A DNA stretch of 64,000 bases from Plantibacter sp. VKM Ac-2880 (GCF_015351235.1 NZ_JADKSJ010000002.1:620001-684000); one strand, 5' to 3'. Numbered from the stretch's first letter, positions 24,381-36,029 are shown. Notes: generated by a model from the letters alone, not told the origin. Made by a program: numbers and translations.

Positions 24381-25328
24381 ATGCCCCGCAAGATCATCCT
24401 CGACTGCGACCCCGGCCACGACGACGCGATCGCCATCCTCCTGGCGCACGGCAACCCGGAGATCGAGCTGCTCGCCGTCACCACCGTCGTCGGCAACCAG
24501 ACGCTCCCGAAGGTCACCAGGAACGCCCTCGCCGTCGCCCGCATCGCCGGGATCACCGACGTGCCCTTCGCAGCCGGAGCCGACCGGCCCCTGGTGCGTC
24601 CGCTCGAGAACGCCCCGGACATCCACGGCGAGTCGGGCATGGACGGCCCCGTCCTCCCAGACCCGGCGATCGAGCTCGACGGCCGGCACGCCGTCGACCT
24701 CATCATCGACCTCGTGATGTCGCACGAGCCGGGCGAGATCACCCTCGTGCCGACCGGCGGCCTGACGAACATCGCCCTCGCCGCCCGCAAGGAACCGCGC
24801 ATCGTGGACCGGGTGAAGGAGGTCGTCCTCATGGGTGGCGGGTATCACGTCGGCAACTGGTCGGCGGTCGCCGAGTTCAACATCAAGATCGACCCGGAAG
24901 CCGCACACATCGTCTTCAACGAGTCCTGGCCCGTCGTGATGGTCGGCCTCGACCTGACGCACCAGGCGCTCGCGACGCCAGAGGTCGTCGAGCAGATCGC
25001 CGCCGTCGGCACCGCCCCGGCGCGGTTCGTCGTGGAGCTGCTCGAGTTCTTCGGCACGACCTACAAGGATGCGCAGGGCTTCGACAGTCCGCCAGTGCAC
25101 GACCCGTGCGCCGTCGCCTACGTGATCGACCCGTCGATCGTGCGCACCGTCAAGGTCCCGATCGACATCGAGCTCACCGGCACGCTCACGCTCGGCATGA
25201 CGGTCGCCGACTTCCGCCACCCGGCGCCGGACGACTGCAGCACGTGGGCCGCGACCGACCTCGACCACGCGCGTTTCTGGGGACTCGTCACCGACGCGCT
25301 CGAGAACATCGGGCAGGTCGAGCTGTGA
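24381..25328 (+). CDS. Inosine/uridine-preferring nucleoside hydrolase
   Basis: A 315-residue enzyme that splits ribonucleosides into base and ribose. The calcium-binding start DCDPGHDDAIA (residues 7-17) is intact, with GG-NIAL, MGGG, AEFNIKIDPEAA and the catalytic-region HDPCAVAYV. The ATG at 24381 follows GGAG by 6 nt; an upstream ATG at 24369 is less good. Overlaps the MFS gene by GTGA. Ribose released would go to the ribokinase encoded two genes downstream. Confidence 0.95.
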   Translation: MPRKIILDCDPGHDDAIAILLAHGNPEIELLAVTTVVGNQTLPKVTRNALAVARIAGITDVPFAAGADRPLVRPLENAPDIHGESGMDGPVLPDPAIELDGRHAVDLIIDLVMSHEPGEITLVPTGGLTNIALAARKEPRIVDRVKEVVLMGGGYHVGNWSAVAEFNIKIDPEAAHIVFNESWPVVMVGLDLTHQALATPEVVEQIAAVGTAPARFVVELLEFFGTTYKDAQGFDSPPVHDPCAVAYVIDPSIVRTVKVPIDIELTGTLTLGMTVADFRHPAPDDCSTWAATDLDHARFWGLVTDALENIGQVEL

Positions 25329-26767
25329 GCGCCGCGTCCGGCACCACCGGTACGACGCCCGCGGTCCGCGTCGGCGCGCTCATGGTGGCGCTGCTCGCAG
25401 CGTGCGTCGCCTTCCAACTGAACGCCAGCATGCTGAGCCCGGCGCTCGTCAGCATGGCGCGTGAGCTGAACACCGACGACGCCACCATCGGCCTCTCGCA
25501 GACGATGTTCTTCACCACCGCCGCACTGTTCTCCGTCTTCCTCCCCCGCCTCAGCGACATCGTCGGCCGCAAGCGCGTCCTCACCGGGATGCTCGTCGTC
25601 ATGCTCGTCGGCACCGTCGTCGCGGCCCTCGCCGTCAACGTCGAGATGCTGTTCGTCGGCCGCATCATCCAGGGCGTGTCAGGTCCCGTCGTACCCATCA
25701 CCTTGCTCATGCTGCGTGCGGAGGTCACCGACCCCAAGCGGTACGGCGCCATGATGGGCCTCATCACCGCGGTCAACGGCGGGATCGCCGGGATCGACGC
25801 CCTCGCCGGCGGCTGGCTCGTCACGAACCACGGCTTCCGGTCCGTCTTCTGGACGATGGCCGTCGTCGCAGCCGTCGCGATCGTCTTCGTCATCCTGTGG
25901 GCGGCGAACTCGCAGCCCTCGAAGGGCACGCGGATGGACTGGTGGGGCGTGCTCCCGCTCGTCGTGTCGATCGCCGCACTCCTCACCGCGTTCAACGAGG
26001 CCGGCAAGCTCGCATCAGCGAACTGGTTGCTCGTCGGCGGGTTCATCGTGGTCGCCATCGTCGCGTTCGCGATCTTCTGGACCGTCGAGAACCGTGTTGC
26101 AGAGCCGCTCGTGGCGACCAGGTACCTCCGTCAGCGCAGCACGTGGGCGCTCCTCCTGACGACCCTGCTCACCATGACCGGGGTCTTCGCCGTGGTCAAC
26201 GGCCTCGTCACCTCCCTCGCGCAGAACGCCGACGCCGGGTTCAGCATGGAGGCCGACCTCGCCTCCCTCGCGTTCCTCACCCCGTACGCCCTCGTCGGCT
26301 GGATCGTCGGTCCGTTCGCCGGTCGTCTCGCGCCGACCATCGGCTACCTGAACGTGCTCCGCATCGGGCTCGTCGGCAGCATCGTCTCGATCGTCGTCAT
26401 GGCCCTCGTCGGCGTCCACTCCCTGCCGGTCCTCATCGCGACGACGGTCCTGATCGGGGCGACGTACGCGGGCATCGGCAACATCATGCTCAACGGACTC
26501 GGCATCGTCCTGTCGCCGAAGGAGAACCCGGGGTTCCTGCCCGGGTTGAACGCGGGCGCCTTCAACCTGGGCGCCGGTCTCAGCTTCGTCGTGCTTCCCG
26601 CGGTGCAGATCGCCGTAGCGCCGAACGGTGGGACGTCGACCGCGGGATACACGAGTGCCATGCTGGTCGGCGCGGGCATCACCGCCGTCGCCCTGCTGGT
26701 CTCGTTCCTCATCCCGAAGCCGGCGAGCGCGGAGGTCCGTTCCGCCGATGCCGTTTCGGCGAGCTGA
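25325..26767 (+). CDS. MFS transporter, probable nucleoside/ribose-related permease
   Basis: A 480-residue major facilitator with at least 12, probably 14, hydrophobic segments in the DHA2-like arrangement. The loop 2-3 motif reads RLSDIVGRKRVLTGMLV. GTG at 25325 overlaps the nucleoside hydrolase stop. Position between a nucleoside hydrolase and ribokinase suggests import of nucleosides (inference); DHA2 proteins are more often drug exporters, so efflux of a base or analogue remains possible. Confidence 0.88.
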   Translation: MSAASGTTGTTPAVRVGALMVALLAACVAFQLNASMLSPALVSMARELNTDDATIGLSQTMFFTTAALFSVFLPRLSDIVGRKRVLTGMLVVMLVGTVVAALAVNVEMLFVGRIIQGVSGPVVPITLLMLRAEVTDPKRYGAMMGLITAVNGGIAGIDALAGGWLVTNHGFRSVFWTMAVVAAVAIVFVILWAANSQPSKGTRMDWWGVLPLVVSIAALLTAFNEAGKLASANWLLVGGFIVVAIVAFAIFWTVENRVAEPLVATRYLRQRSTWALLLTTLLTMTGVFAVVNGLVTSLAQNADAGFSMEADLASLAFLTPYALVGWIVGPFAGRLAPTIGYLNVLRIGLVGSIVSIVVMALVGVHSLPVLIATTVLIGATYAGIGNIMLNGLGIVLSPKENPGFLPGLNAGAFNLGAGLSFVVLPAVQIAVAPNGGTSTAGYTSAMLVGAGITAVALLVSFLIPKPASAEVRSADAVSAS

Positions 26768-26779
26768 GAGAGGGACATC

Positions 26780-27718
26780 ATGCAGCGTCCACGCATCGTC
26801 GTCGTCGGGTCCTTGAACGCCGACCTCGTCGTCCGTACCGCCCGCTTTCCCCAACCCGGGGAGACACTCACCGGATCCGAACTCGCCGTCATCCCCGGTG
26901 GCAAGGGCGCCAATCAGGCGGTCGCCGCCGGACGACTCGGCGGCGACGTCACGATGGTCGGCGCCGTCGGTGACGACGCGAACGGCTCGATGCTGCTCGA
27001 GTCGCTCTCGGACGCCGGGGTCGACGTGACCCGGATCGCGCGCCGGGACGACACTGCGACGGGTACCGCGGTGATCACCGTCGACGATGCCGGCGAGAAC
27101 ACGATCATCGTCTCGCCGGGAGCCAACGGGACGCTCGCGCCGGAGCGGATCGGCGGGGCGTGGTCGGCACTGGACGGTGCCGGGGTCGTGTGCCTGTGCC
27201 TCGAGGTCCCACTGGAGACCGTGCTCGAGGCCGCGCAGCGCGGTGCAGCGGCAGGCGCGGTCGTCCTGCTCAACCTCTCCCCCTTCGGCCCCGTGCCCGA
27301 GGAACTCCTGCAGGCGACGGGCGTGCTCCTCGTGAACGAGCACGAGGCGGCCGAGCTCTCCGGCGTGGATCCCGAGGAGTCCGGTTGGGCGGCGATGGCC
27401 TCCGCACTGCGCGACCGAGGTGTCCGACGAGCCGTCGTCACGACGGGGGCTGCCGGGAGCGTCGTCATCGACGAGGGGACGGATGCGGTCGTCGTGCGTT
27501 CACCGAAGGTCACGGCGGTCGATACGACCGGCTGTGGCGACGCGTTCATGGGTGCCCTCGCCCGGAGGCTCGCCGCCGGGGACACGCTCGTCGACGCGGC
27601 ACGGTTCGCCTCAGCGGTCGGGAGCTATGCGGCGACGGGAGCCGGCGCGCAGGCCTCCTACCCGAGCGAGGAGCAGCTCGAGGTGTTCCGCGAGGAGCAT
27701 CCCGTCGCATCCGACTGA
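26780..27718 (+). CDS. rbsK: Ribokinase
   Basis: A 312-residue PfkB-family kinase making ribose 5-phosphate. N-terminal GSLNADLVVR, the sugar-binding GGKGANQAVAAGRLG (residues 40-54), and the C-terminal signature DTTGCGDAFMGALARRLAAG with catalytic Asp. Length normal. Thirteen bases after the MFS gene with AGAGAGGG before the ATG; last gene of the operon. Confidence 0.94.
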   Translation: MQRPRIVVVGSLNADLVVRTARFPQPGETLTGSELAVIPGGKGANQAVAAGRLGGDVTMVGAVGDDANGSMLLESLSDAGVDVTRIARRDDTATGTAVITVDDAGENTIIVSPGANGTLAPERIGGAWSALDGAGVVCLCLEVPLETVLEAAQRGAAAGAVVLLNLSPFGPVPEELLQATGVLLVNEHEAAELSGVDPEESGWAAMASALRDRGVRRAVVTTGAAGSVVIDEGTDAVVVRSPKVTAVDTTGCGDAFMGALARRLAAGDTLVDAARFASAVGSYAATGAGAQASYPSEEQLEVFREEHPVASD

Positions 27719-28172
27719 GCTGGAGCCAGTCAGGACGCCCGTGCCACCGGAACCCCGGAGGCGCGGGCGTTCTTGCATCAGCCGGGCGTCCCATTCGGAA
27801 CGACATGGCCTGAGGCCGCCCACGCCGCAGGGTCATCGCCGGAGACAGAAGAAGGCGGCACCCATTGGGGGGAATGGGTGCCGCCTCTGCAGCGCCGGAT
27901 TGGGGGGAATCGCTGGCACTGCATGCACGAATAAGTATTCGGCCGGGTTCAAGTGTACGCCAGTGAACGGGGAACACAAGCATTCCGATGGCCCCAGATC
28001 GAGTGGTTTCCCTACCATGCCCAGATCATTCACAGACTGGTCGCCGGAGTTTGTTCGGATGAGTGACAAATCCGCGAGCGAGAACGCGCTACGCTCGTGC
28101 TTGGCACGGACCAGACCGCCGACGCGCGGACAGGTCAGGAACGCGGATTCGCAAGGGAGCGAGAGACACACG
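27719..28172. other. Intergenic region upstream of acsA
   Basis: About 450 bp, less GC-rich toward acsA. Contains the hairpin at 27853-27886, a second ATTGGGGGGAAT at 27899-27910, and an unsupported 30-codon ORF starting at 27874 inside the hairpin. The acsA promoter is not obvious. Confidence 0.4.
27853..27886 (+). terminator. Strong hairpin after nucleoside operon
   Basis: A 13-bp perfect stem (GGCGGCACCCATT and complement, plus one A-T pair) around a G6 loop, 135 bp after the ribokinase stop. No T-run follows, so termination efficiency is uncertain. The loop region ATTGGGGGGAAT recurs 35 bp downstream. Confidence 0.55.
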
Positions 28173-30164
<1,992 letters not shown>

Positions 30165-30177
30165 GCGAGTGCTCCAT

Positions 30178-30222
30178 GCACGAGAGCCGGACGGAATCGC
30201 GGATTCCATCCGGCTCTCGTGC
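30178..30222. terminator. Bidirectional terminator between acsA and RidA gene
   Basis: A 21-bp stem with one mismatch and a 3-nt loop (30178-30198 with 30202-30222), between the converging ends of acsA and the RidA gene. Very stable in both directions. Confidence 0.85.
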
Positions 30223-30240
30223 GTATGACGCAGGGACTCG

Positions 30241-30711
30241 CTACGCGAACTCGACGATGAGCTCCACCTCGACGGGCGAGTCGAGCGGGAGCACCGCGAC
30301 GCCGACAGCCGAACGGGCGTGCACACCGAGGTCACCGAAGATCTCGCCGAGGACCTCGGAGGCTCCGTTGATGACGCCGGGCTGGCCGGTGAACGCCGGG
30401 TCGGAGGCGACGAAGCCGACGACCTTCACGATGCGGGTGACGCGGTCGAGCGAACCGATCTGGCTCTCCACCGCGGCAAGCGCGTTGAGCGCGCAGGTGC
30501 GGGCGTAAGCCTTCGCGTCGGCGGGCGAGACCAGGCCGTCGCCCTGACCGACCTTGCCGGTGGCCGGGAGTCTGCCGTCGGTCATCGGCAGCTGACCGGA
30601 GGTGAAGACGTGGTCGCCGGACACGACCGCGGGGATGTACGCGGCCACGGGCGGAACGACGGTGGGCAGGGTGATGTCGAGCTCGGCGAGTCGATCGGCG
30701 ATCTGGGACAT
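30241..30711 (-). CDS. RidA/YjgF-family protein
   Basis: A 156-residue enamine/imine deaminase-family protein that removes reactive 2-aminoacrylate-type intermediates. Family pattern: VSGDHVFTSGQLPMTDGRLP, ALNALAAVESQIG, RIVKVVGFVASDP and the ARSAVGVAVLPLDSPVEVE ending with the active-site-type Arg followed by beta strand. Slightly longer than classic RidA, as in the Rv3678c group. It sits beside a DUF4177 gene and PBP genes, an arrangement recalling the Rv3678c-ponA2 region. Confidence 0.92.
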   Translation of the reverse strand: MSQIADRLAELDITLPTVVPPVAAYIPAVVSGDHVFTSGQLPMTDGRLPATGKVGQGDGLVSPADAKAYARTCALNALAAVESQIGSLDRVTRIVKVVGFVASDPAFTGQPGVINGASEVLGEIFGDLGVHARSAVGVAVLPLDSPVEVELIVEFA

Positions 30712-30734
30712 GGGGGCTCCTCCGGGTCGTGTGG

Positions 30735-30890
30735 TCAGTCGGCGATGGGTCGTTTGAGGTAGGCGACGAGGCCGCCCTCAGGACCGGTGACGACCTGGAC
30801 GAGCTCCCAGCCGTCCCCGCCCCAGTTGTTCAGGATGGCTGCCGTGTTGTGGATCATCAACGGCGTGGTGAGGTACTCCCAGCGGGTCAT
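30735..30890 (-). CDS. Small DUF4177-type protein
   Basis: A 51-residue protein (MTRWEYLTTPLMIHNTAAIL, then NNWGGDGWELVQVV and GLVAYLKRP) with the WEY ... GWELV pattern of DUF4177. GAGGAGAGAC just before the ATG. Same strand as and 23 bp upstream of the RidA gene, so co-transcribed. Function unknown. Confidence 0.85.
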   Translation of the reverse strand: MTRWEYLTTPLMIHNTAAILNNWGGDGWELVQVVTGPEGGLVAYLKRPIAD

Positions 30891-30998
30891 GTCTCTCCTC
30901 GATCGGGCGCTCCGCACAGCGAGGCGGATGCGCAGGGGACGGACGTGGCGGGCACCGGGTGAAGCTCGCTCACAGTTTCTCCGCTTACCTTCGATCCT

Positions 30999-33341
30999 AT
31001 GCCTGAACCACGTACCCCCGCGAAGACGGTCGTGCAGAGCGTCCTCGGCTTCGTCGGCCTGAGCGTCGCCGCCGGTGTCCTCGCGACCGCTGCGGTCACC
31101 CCCGCCATCGCGATGACGGGCCTCGCCACGTCCACTGGCATCACCGTCTTCGACGGTCTCCCCGACTACCTGCAGCTCGACTCGCTCGCCCAGAAGTCGA
31201 GCATCTACGCGAAGGACTCCGCCGGCAACCCGGTGCTCCTCGCCTCCTTCTACGACCAGAACCGCATCGAGGACAGCTGGGATCAGATCTCCCAGTTCGC
31301 GAAGGACGCGGCCGTCTCGGCCGAGGACCCGCGCTTCTTCGACCACGGTGGCATCGACCTCGCGGGCACGGTCCGCGCCGTCGTCAACAACGCCGCCGGC
31401 GGGTCCACGCAGGGTGGCTCCTCGATCACGCAGCAGTATGTGAAGAACGTGCTCGTGCAGAAGGCCGAGGCGATCCCGGATGCTGCCGAGAGCAAGAAGG
31501 CCTATGAAGAGGCGACGGCCACGACCCCGGAGCGCAAGCTCAAGGAGATGCGGCTCGCGATCGGCCTGGAGAAGACGTACGGCAAGGAGGACATCCTCCG
31601 TGGGTACCTGAACATCTCCGGGTTCGGTGGCCGGGTGTACGGGATCGAGGCCGCCGCGAACTACTACTTCAACACCACCGCCGCGAACCTCACCCTGGAG
31701 CAGGCGGCGACCCTCCTCGCGATCGTCAACAACCCCGAGAACCTCCGCATCGACAAGCCGGACAACGCCGACAACGGGGCCGCGAACGGGTACGCGCTGA
31801 CGAAGACCCGGCGGGACTACGTCCTCGACCAGATGCTCAAGGAGGAGAAGATCTCCCAGGAGCAGCACGACGCAGCCGTCGCGGTCCCGGTGACCCCGAC
31901 GATCGTGCCACCGGTCACCGGCTGCTCGGCTGCCGCATCGGCCGCCTACTTCTGCGACTACGTCACGAACGTGCTGCAGAACAACGAGATCTTCGGCGCC
32001 ACCCAGGAGGAGCGCTGGACCAACTTCAAGCGGGGCGGATACAGCGTCTTCACGACCCTCGACCTCGATCTGCAGGGCGCATCACAGACCGCGATCGACG
32101 AGTACGTGCCGAAGACGACGACCGAGGCCGACCTCGGCGCCGTCTCGGTGAGCGTGCAGCCCGGCACCGGGCGCATCCTGGCGATGGCGCAGAACAAGGA
32201 CTACTCGCAGGACCCCGACGTCCTCGCGACGGGCGCCAACTACAGCGCCATCAACTACAACACCGATCAGGCCTACGGCGGTTCGGCCGGGTTCCAGCCC
32301 GGGTCGACGTACAAGATCTTCACCCTCACCGACTGGCTGAAGGCAGGCAAGGGCGTCAACGAATCGATCAACGCGAACCGTCGATCCGACTGGGGCACCT
32401 TCAAGAACAGTTGCGTCCCCGGTGGGACGGAGCAGGCCGACGCCGGATGGAGTCCGCGGAACGACGAGGGTGAGTCCGGTTCGTACACGGTCCGTCGAGC
32501 GACGCAGCAGTCGATCAACACCGCCTTCATCGCGATGGCGCAGGAGCTCGACCTCTGCGACATCAGCAAGACGGCCGAGTCGATGGGTGTCCATCGCGCC
32601 GACGGGGCACCGCTGAACAACTCCCCGGCCACGGTGCTCGGGACGAACGAGGTCGCTCCGCTGAGCATGGCGACCGCCTTCGCGACCCTCGCCGCTGGCG
32701 GCAAGACCTGCGACCCGATCGCCATCGACTCGATCACGAAGCCCGACGGCTCCACCGCAGAGGTCCCCTCGGCGAACTGCCGCCAGTCCGTCGACGCGAA
32801 GGTGGCCGCAGCGGCCGACGACGTCCTCCAAGGGGTGGTGTCGAACGGCACCGCCTCGGCCTCCGGCAGCCGCACCGACGGGGTCGGCGAACTGATCGGC
32901 AAGACCGGGACGACGGACAACGCCGAAGCGACGTGGATGAGCGGCGCGAGCACCACCGTCGCGACGGTCGTCGGCACGTTCAACGTCTCCGGGCATGTGA
33001 ACCTCCGCGACACCTACATCGACGGCACGCAGGTCGCCTCCATGCGGCACCTCATCTGGCCGCAGATCATGTCGGCCGCGCTGGCGAAGTATCCTGGCGG
33101 CGACTTCCCGGAGGCCGATCGCGCGACCCTGCAGGGCGACGGGTCCGGCGGCAGCGGCGAGGATGCGACCCCCACGCCGGCGCCGACCGCCGACCCGACG
33201 CAGGCACCCACCCAGGCGCCGACACCGGCACCGGGCGACGAGGGTGGCACCGGCGGCACGGGTGAACCCGGCGAACCGGCCGCACCCGGGAACGGCAACA
33301 ACGGCAACGGGAACGGGAACGGCAACGGCCCTCCGGATTGA
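30999..33341 (+). CDS. Class A penicillin-binding protein (first of tandem pair), PonA2-like
   Basis: A 780-residue bifunctional peptidoglycan synthase. Short cytoplasmic start, one membrane segment (about residues 16-40), GT51 transglycosylase with catalytic Glu in SAEDPRFFDHGG, GGSSITQQYVKN and the RKLKEMRLAIGLEK motif, then the transpeptidase with the SxxK nucleophile in PGSTYKIF, SIN in QSINTAF, and KTGTT. The C-terminal 80 residues are a Pro/Thr then Gly/Asn low-complexity tail, where the paralogue carries PASTA domains. ATG at 30999. Confidence 0.95.
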   Translation: MPEPRTPAKTVVQSVLGFVGLSVAAGVLATAAVTPAIAMTGLATSTGITVFDGLPDYLQLDSLAQKSSIYAKDSAGNPVLLASFYDQNRIEDSWDQISQFAKDAAVSAEDPRFFDHGGIDLAGTVRAVVNNAAGGSTQGGSSITQQYVKNVLVQKAEAIPDAAESKKAYEEATATTPERKLKEMRLAIGLEKTYGKEDILRGYLNISGFGGRVYGIEAAANYYFNTTAANLTLEQAATLLAIVNNPENLRIDKPDNADNGAANGYALTKTRRDYVLDQMLKEEKISQEQHDAAVAVPVTPTIVPPVTGCSAAASAAYFCDYVTNVLQNNEIFGATQEERWTNFKRGGYSVFTTLDLDLQGASQTAIDEYVPKTTTEADLGAVSVSVQPGTGRILAMAQNKDYSQDPDVLATGANYSAINYNTDQAYGGSAGFQPGSTYKIFTLTDWLKAGKGVNESINANRRSDWGTFKNSCVPGGTEQADAGWSPRNDEGESGSYTVRRATQQSINTAFIAMAQELDLCDISKTAESMGVHRADGAPLNNSPATVLGTNEVAPLSMATAFATLAAGGKTCDPIAIDSITKPDGSTAEVPSANCRQSVDAKVAAAADDVLQGVVSNGTASASGSRTDGVGELIGKTGTTDNAEATWMSGASTTVATVVGTFNVSGHVNLRDTYIDGTQVASMRHLIWPQIMSAALAKYPGGDFPEADRATLQGDGSGGSGEDATPTPAPTADPTQAPTQAPTPAPGDEGGTGGTGEPGEPAAPGNGNNGNGNGNGNGPPD

Positions 33342-33415
33342 TCGGGTGGACGGCGGGCGGGCCGGTCGGTCGCCCGGCCTCCCGCCGCCGGCCCGACAAC
33401 GATCGGGTTTCGACA

Positions 33416-33436
33416 CCGCCCTGAGCGGGCCTTTTT
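33416..33436 (+). terminator. Weak rho-independent terminator between PBP genes
   Basis: Short GC hairpin (GCCC/GGGC, 5-nt loop) followed by CTTTTT, 26 bp before the second PBP start. Likely partial, and overlaps the second gene's control region. Confidence 0.4.
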
Positions 33437-33461
33437 CAGGAATGTCGCTTAGCATCGATCC

Positions 33462-36014
33462 ATGCCTCAACAACATCGCACGGCCACCGGTGTGCTCGGC
33501 GGCCTCCTGGGCTTCCTCGGGCTGAGCGTCGCGGCGGGTGTCCTCGTCACCGCGACGGTCACGCCGGCCCTCGCCGTCACCGGGATCGCGACCAACAGCA
33601 CGATCAACGTGTTCGACGGTCTCCCCGACTACCTGGCCCTCGACGAGCTGGCGCAGAAGTCCAACATCTACGCGACGGACAGCGCGGGCAACCCGCAGCT
33701 GCTTGCGTCCTTCTACCAGCAGAACCGCATCGAGGTGGGCTGGGACCAGATCAACCAGTTCGTCAAGGACGCGGCGATCGCGGCTGAAGACCCCCGCTAC
33801 TACGAGCATGGCGGCGTCGACCTCACCGGAACGATCCGAGCGGTCGCGGTCAGCGCGACGGGGCGCGATCTGCAGGGTGGATCGTCGATCACGCAGCAGT
33901 ACGTGAAGAACGTGCTCGTGCAGAAGGCCGAGGCCATCACCGACGAGGCCAAGATGAAGGCCGCGTACGAAGAGGCGACGAAGACGACTCCGGAGCGCAA
34001 GCTCAAGGAGATGCGCTTCGCCATCGGCCTGGAGAAGCGCTATGGCAAGCAGGACATCCTGCGCGGCTACCTGAACATCACCGGCTTCGGCGGGCGCGTG
34101 TACGGCATCGAGGCCGCCGCCAACTACTACTTCAACACGACGGCCGCGAACCTCACCCTCGAGCAGGCGGCGACGCTGCTCGCCGTGGTGAACAACCCGT
34201 CGAACCTGCGCTTCGACCAGCCCGAGAACGAGGTGAACGGCGCGGCCGACGGCTACAGCAAGACGAAGGACCGGCGCGACTACATCCTCGGCAAGATGCT
34301 CGACGAGAAGAAGATCACGCAGGAGCAGTACGACGCGGCGATCGTCACGGTCATCACCCCGACGATCACGCCGTCGAGCACCGGCTGTATCACGGCTGTG
34401 AACGTGAGCCCGGGAGCGGGCTACTTCTGCGATTACGTGACGCGAGTGTTCCAGAACAACCCGATCTTCGGTGCGACCGAGGATGAGCGCTGGGCTGCCT
34501 TCAACCGCGGCGGCTACGACGTGTTCACGACCCTCGACCTCGACCTGCAGTACTCGGCGCAGACCGCGCTCGACGCCTACATCCCGCACGCGAGCGATCA
34601 GCTCGACATCGGAGCGGTGGCGGTCACCGTCCAGCCGGGCACGGGGCGCATCCTCGCCATGGCGCAGAACAAGGACTACGCGAGCGACGAGGACACCCTC
34701 GCCCTCGGCTCGAATTACTCGGCCGTCAACTACAACACCGACGTCGATTACGGCGGATCCACCGGCTTCCAGCCCGGATCGACGTACAAGACCTTCACGC
34801 TGGCCGAATGGCTGAAGGAAGGCCACGGGCTGAACGAGGGCGTCGACGGCCGCAAGCGATCGCCGTGGGGCACGTTCAAGGACTCCTGCGCCGACGGCGG
34901 CACCGTCTACGCCGGCTCCGACTGGAACCCCGGTAACGACGAGGGTGGCAACGGTGGCCAGTACACCGCGCTCCAGTCGACGAAGCAGTCCATCAACACC
35001 GGCTTCATCGCGATGGCGAAGCAGCTCGACCTCTGCGGCATCCGCAAGACGGCCGAGTCGATGGGCGTCCACCGCGCAGACGGCGGGCCGCTGCTCCAGT
35101 CCCCCGCGACCGTCCTCGGCACCAACGAGGTCGCGCCGCTCAGCATGGCGACCGCCTTCGCGACCTTCGCGTCCGGTGGCACCACCTGCGACCCGATCGC
35201 GATCGACCGCGTCGTGAAGCCTGACGGCACGGAGATCCCGGTCCCGGCGGCCAACTGCCGCGTCGGCCTCGAGGCGAACGTCGCGGCCACGGCCAACGTC
35301 GCGCTCCAGGCCACCTTCAACGGCGGCACGACGAGCTCCTCGCGCGTCGGCGACGGCATCCCGCTCATCGGCAAGACGGGTACCACCGACAACAACGAGG
35401 CGACGTGGATGAGCGGTGCCAGTACCCAGGCCGCGACGATCGTCGGTGTCTTCAACGCGACCGGCCACGTCAACCTTCGCCGCACGTACTTCGACGCGGG
35501 CCAGGTGGCGACGATCAGACACAAGATCTGGCCGCGGATCATGGCGACCGCGAACGCGAAGTTCGGCGGCTCGGCGTTCGGCGACCCGGATCCGTCGCTG
35601 ATCAACGGCCAGTCGGTCCAGGTGCCCGACGTCGCCGGCAAGACCATCGAAGAGGCGCAGAAGCTGCTCGAGGACGCCGGTTTCGGCTTCGAGAACGGTG
35701 GCGCCGGTGACTCTGCGCTGCCGGCGGGCCAGGCCGCCAGCACGAACCCCTCCGGCACCGTCCCGAAGGGCTCCATCGTGACCGTCTACACGAGCAACGG
35801 CCTGCTCGGCATCGTCCCTGACGTCAGCGGCGCCGGCACGTACGACGCGGCGAAGGCGGCCATCCAAGGCGCCGGGTTCGCGAACGTGGGCCAGAAGTGT
35901 GCCGTCGATCCGGCGGCCACGACCCCGAAGGTGACGGGGGTCGATCCCCCGGCAGGCACGGCGGCGCGCAAGGACGGCAAGGTCACGGTCACGGTCTCCA
36001 AGACCAGCTGCTAG
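33462..36014 (+). CDS. Class A penicillin-binding protein with PASTA domains (second of tandem pair)
   Basis: An 850-residue paralogue of the preceding gene, similar almost end to end. GT51 Glu in AAEDPRYYEHGG, SxxK in PGSTYKTF, SIN in QSINTGF, KTGTT. After the transpeptidase come two PASTA repeats (VQVPDVAGKTIEEAQKLLED, and GIVPDVSGAGTYDAAKAAIQ), the usual PonA2 ending that senses muropeptides or crosslinked wall. This copy is therefore the likelier PonA2 orthologue and the first copy the diverged duplicate. Confidence 0.96.
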   Translation: MPQQHRTATGVLGGLLGFLGLSVAAGVLVTATVTPALAVTGIATNSTINVFDGLPDYLALDELAQKSNIYATDSAGNPQLLASFYQQNRIEVGWDQINQFVKDAAIAAEDPRYYEHGGVDLTGTIRAVAVSATGRDLQGGSSITQQYVKNVLVQKAEAITDEAKMKAAYEEATKTTPERKLKEMRFAIGLEKRYGKQDILRGYLNITGFGGRVYGIEAAANYYFNTTAANLTLEQAATLLAVVNNPSNLRFDQPENEVNGAADGYSKTKDRRDYILGKMLDEKKITQEQYDAAIVTVITPTITPSSTGCITAVNVSPGAGYFCDYVTRVFQNNPIFGATEDERWAAFNRGGYDVFTTLDLDLQYSAQTALDAYIPHASDQLDIGAVAVTVQPGTGRILAMAQNKDYASDEDTLALGSNYSAVNYNTDVDYGGSTGFQPGSTYKTFTLAEWLKEGHGLNEGVDGRKRSPWGTFKDSCADGGTVYAGSDWNPGNDEGGNGGQYTALQSTKQSINTGFIAMAKQLDLCGIRKTAESMGVHRADGGPLLQSPATVLGTNEVAPLSMATAFATFASGGTTCDPIAIDRVVKPDGTEIPVPAANCRVGLEANVAATANVALQATFNGGTTSSSRVGDGIPLIGKTGTTDNNEATWMSGASTQAATIVGVFNATGHVNLRRTYFDAGQVATIRHKIWPRIMATANAKFGGSAFGDPDPSLINGQSVQVPDVAGKTIEEAQKLLEDAGFGFENGGAGDSALPAGQAASTNPSGTVPKGSIVTVYTSNGLLGIVPDVSGAGTYDAAKAAIQGAGFANVGQKCAVDPAATTPKVTGVDPPAGTAARKDGKVTVTVSKTSC

Positions 36015-36029
36015 CGACTCGCGTCAACC

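Noticed and set aside
27420-28172. Upstream extension of the acsA frame through the ribokinase gene
   Set aside because: Overlaps the real ribokinase gene in another frame and passes through a terminator-like hairpin.
32082-35867. 1261-codon minus-strand ORF across both PBP genes
   Set aside because: Antisense shadow kept open by GC3 bias; its two-part self-similarity just mirrors the PBP duplication.
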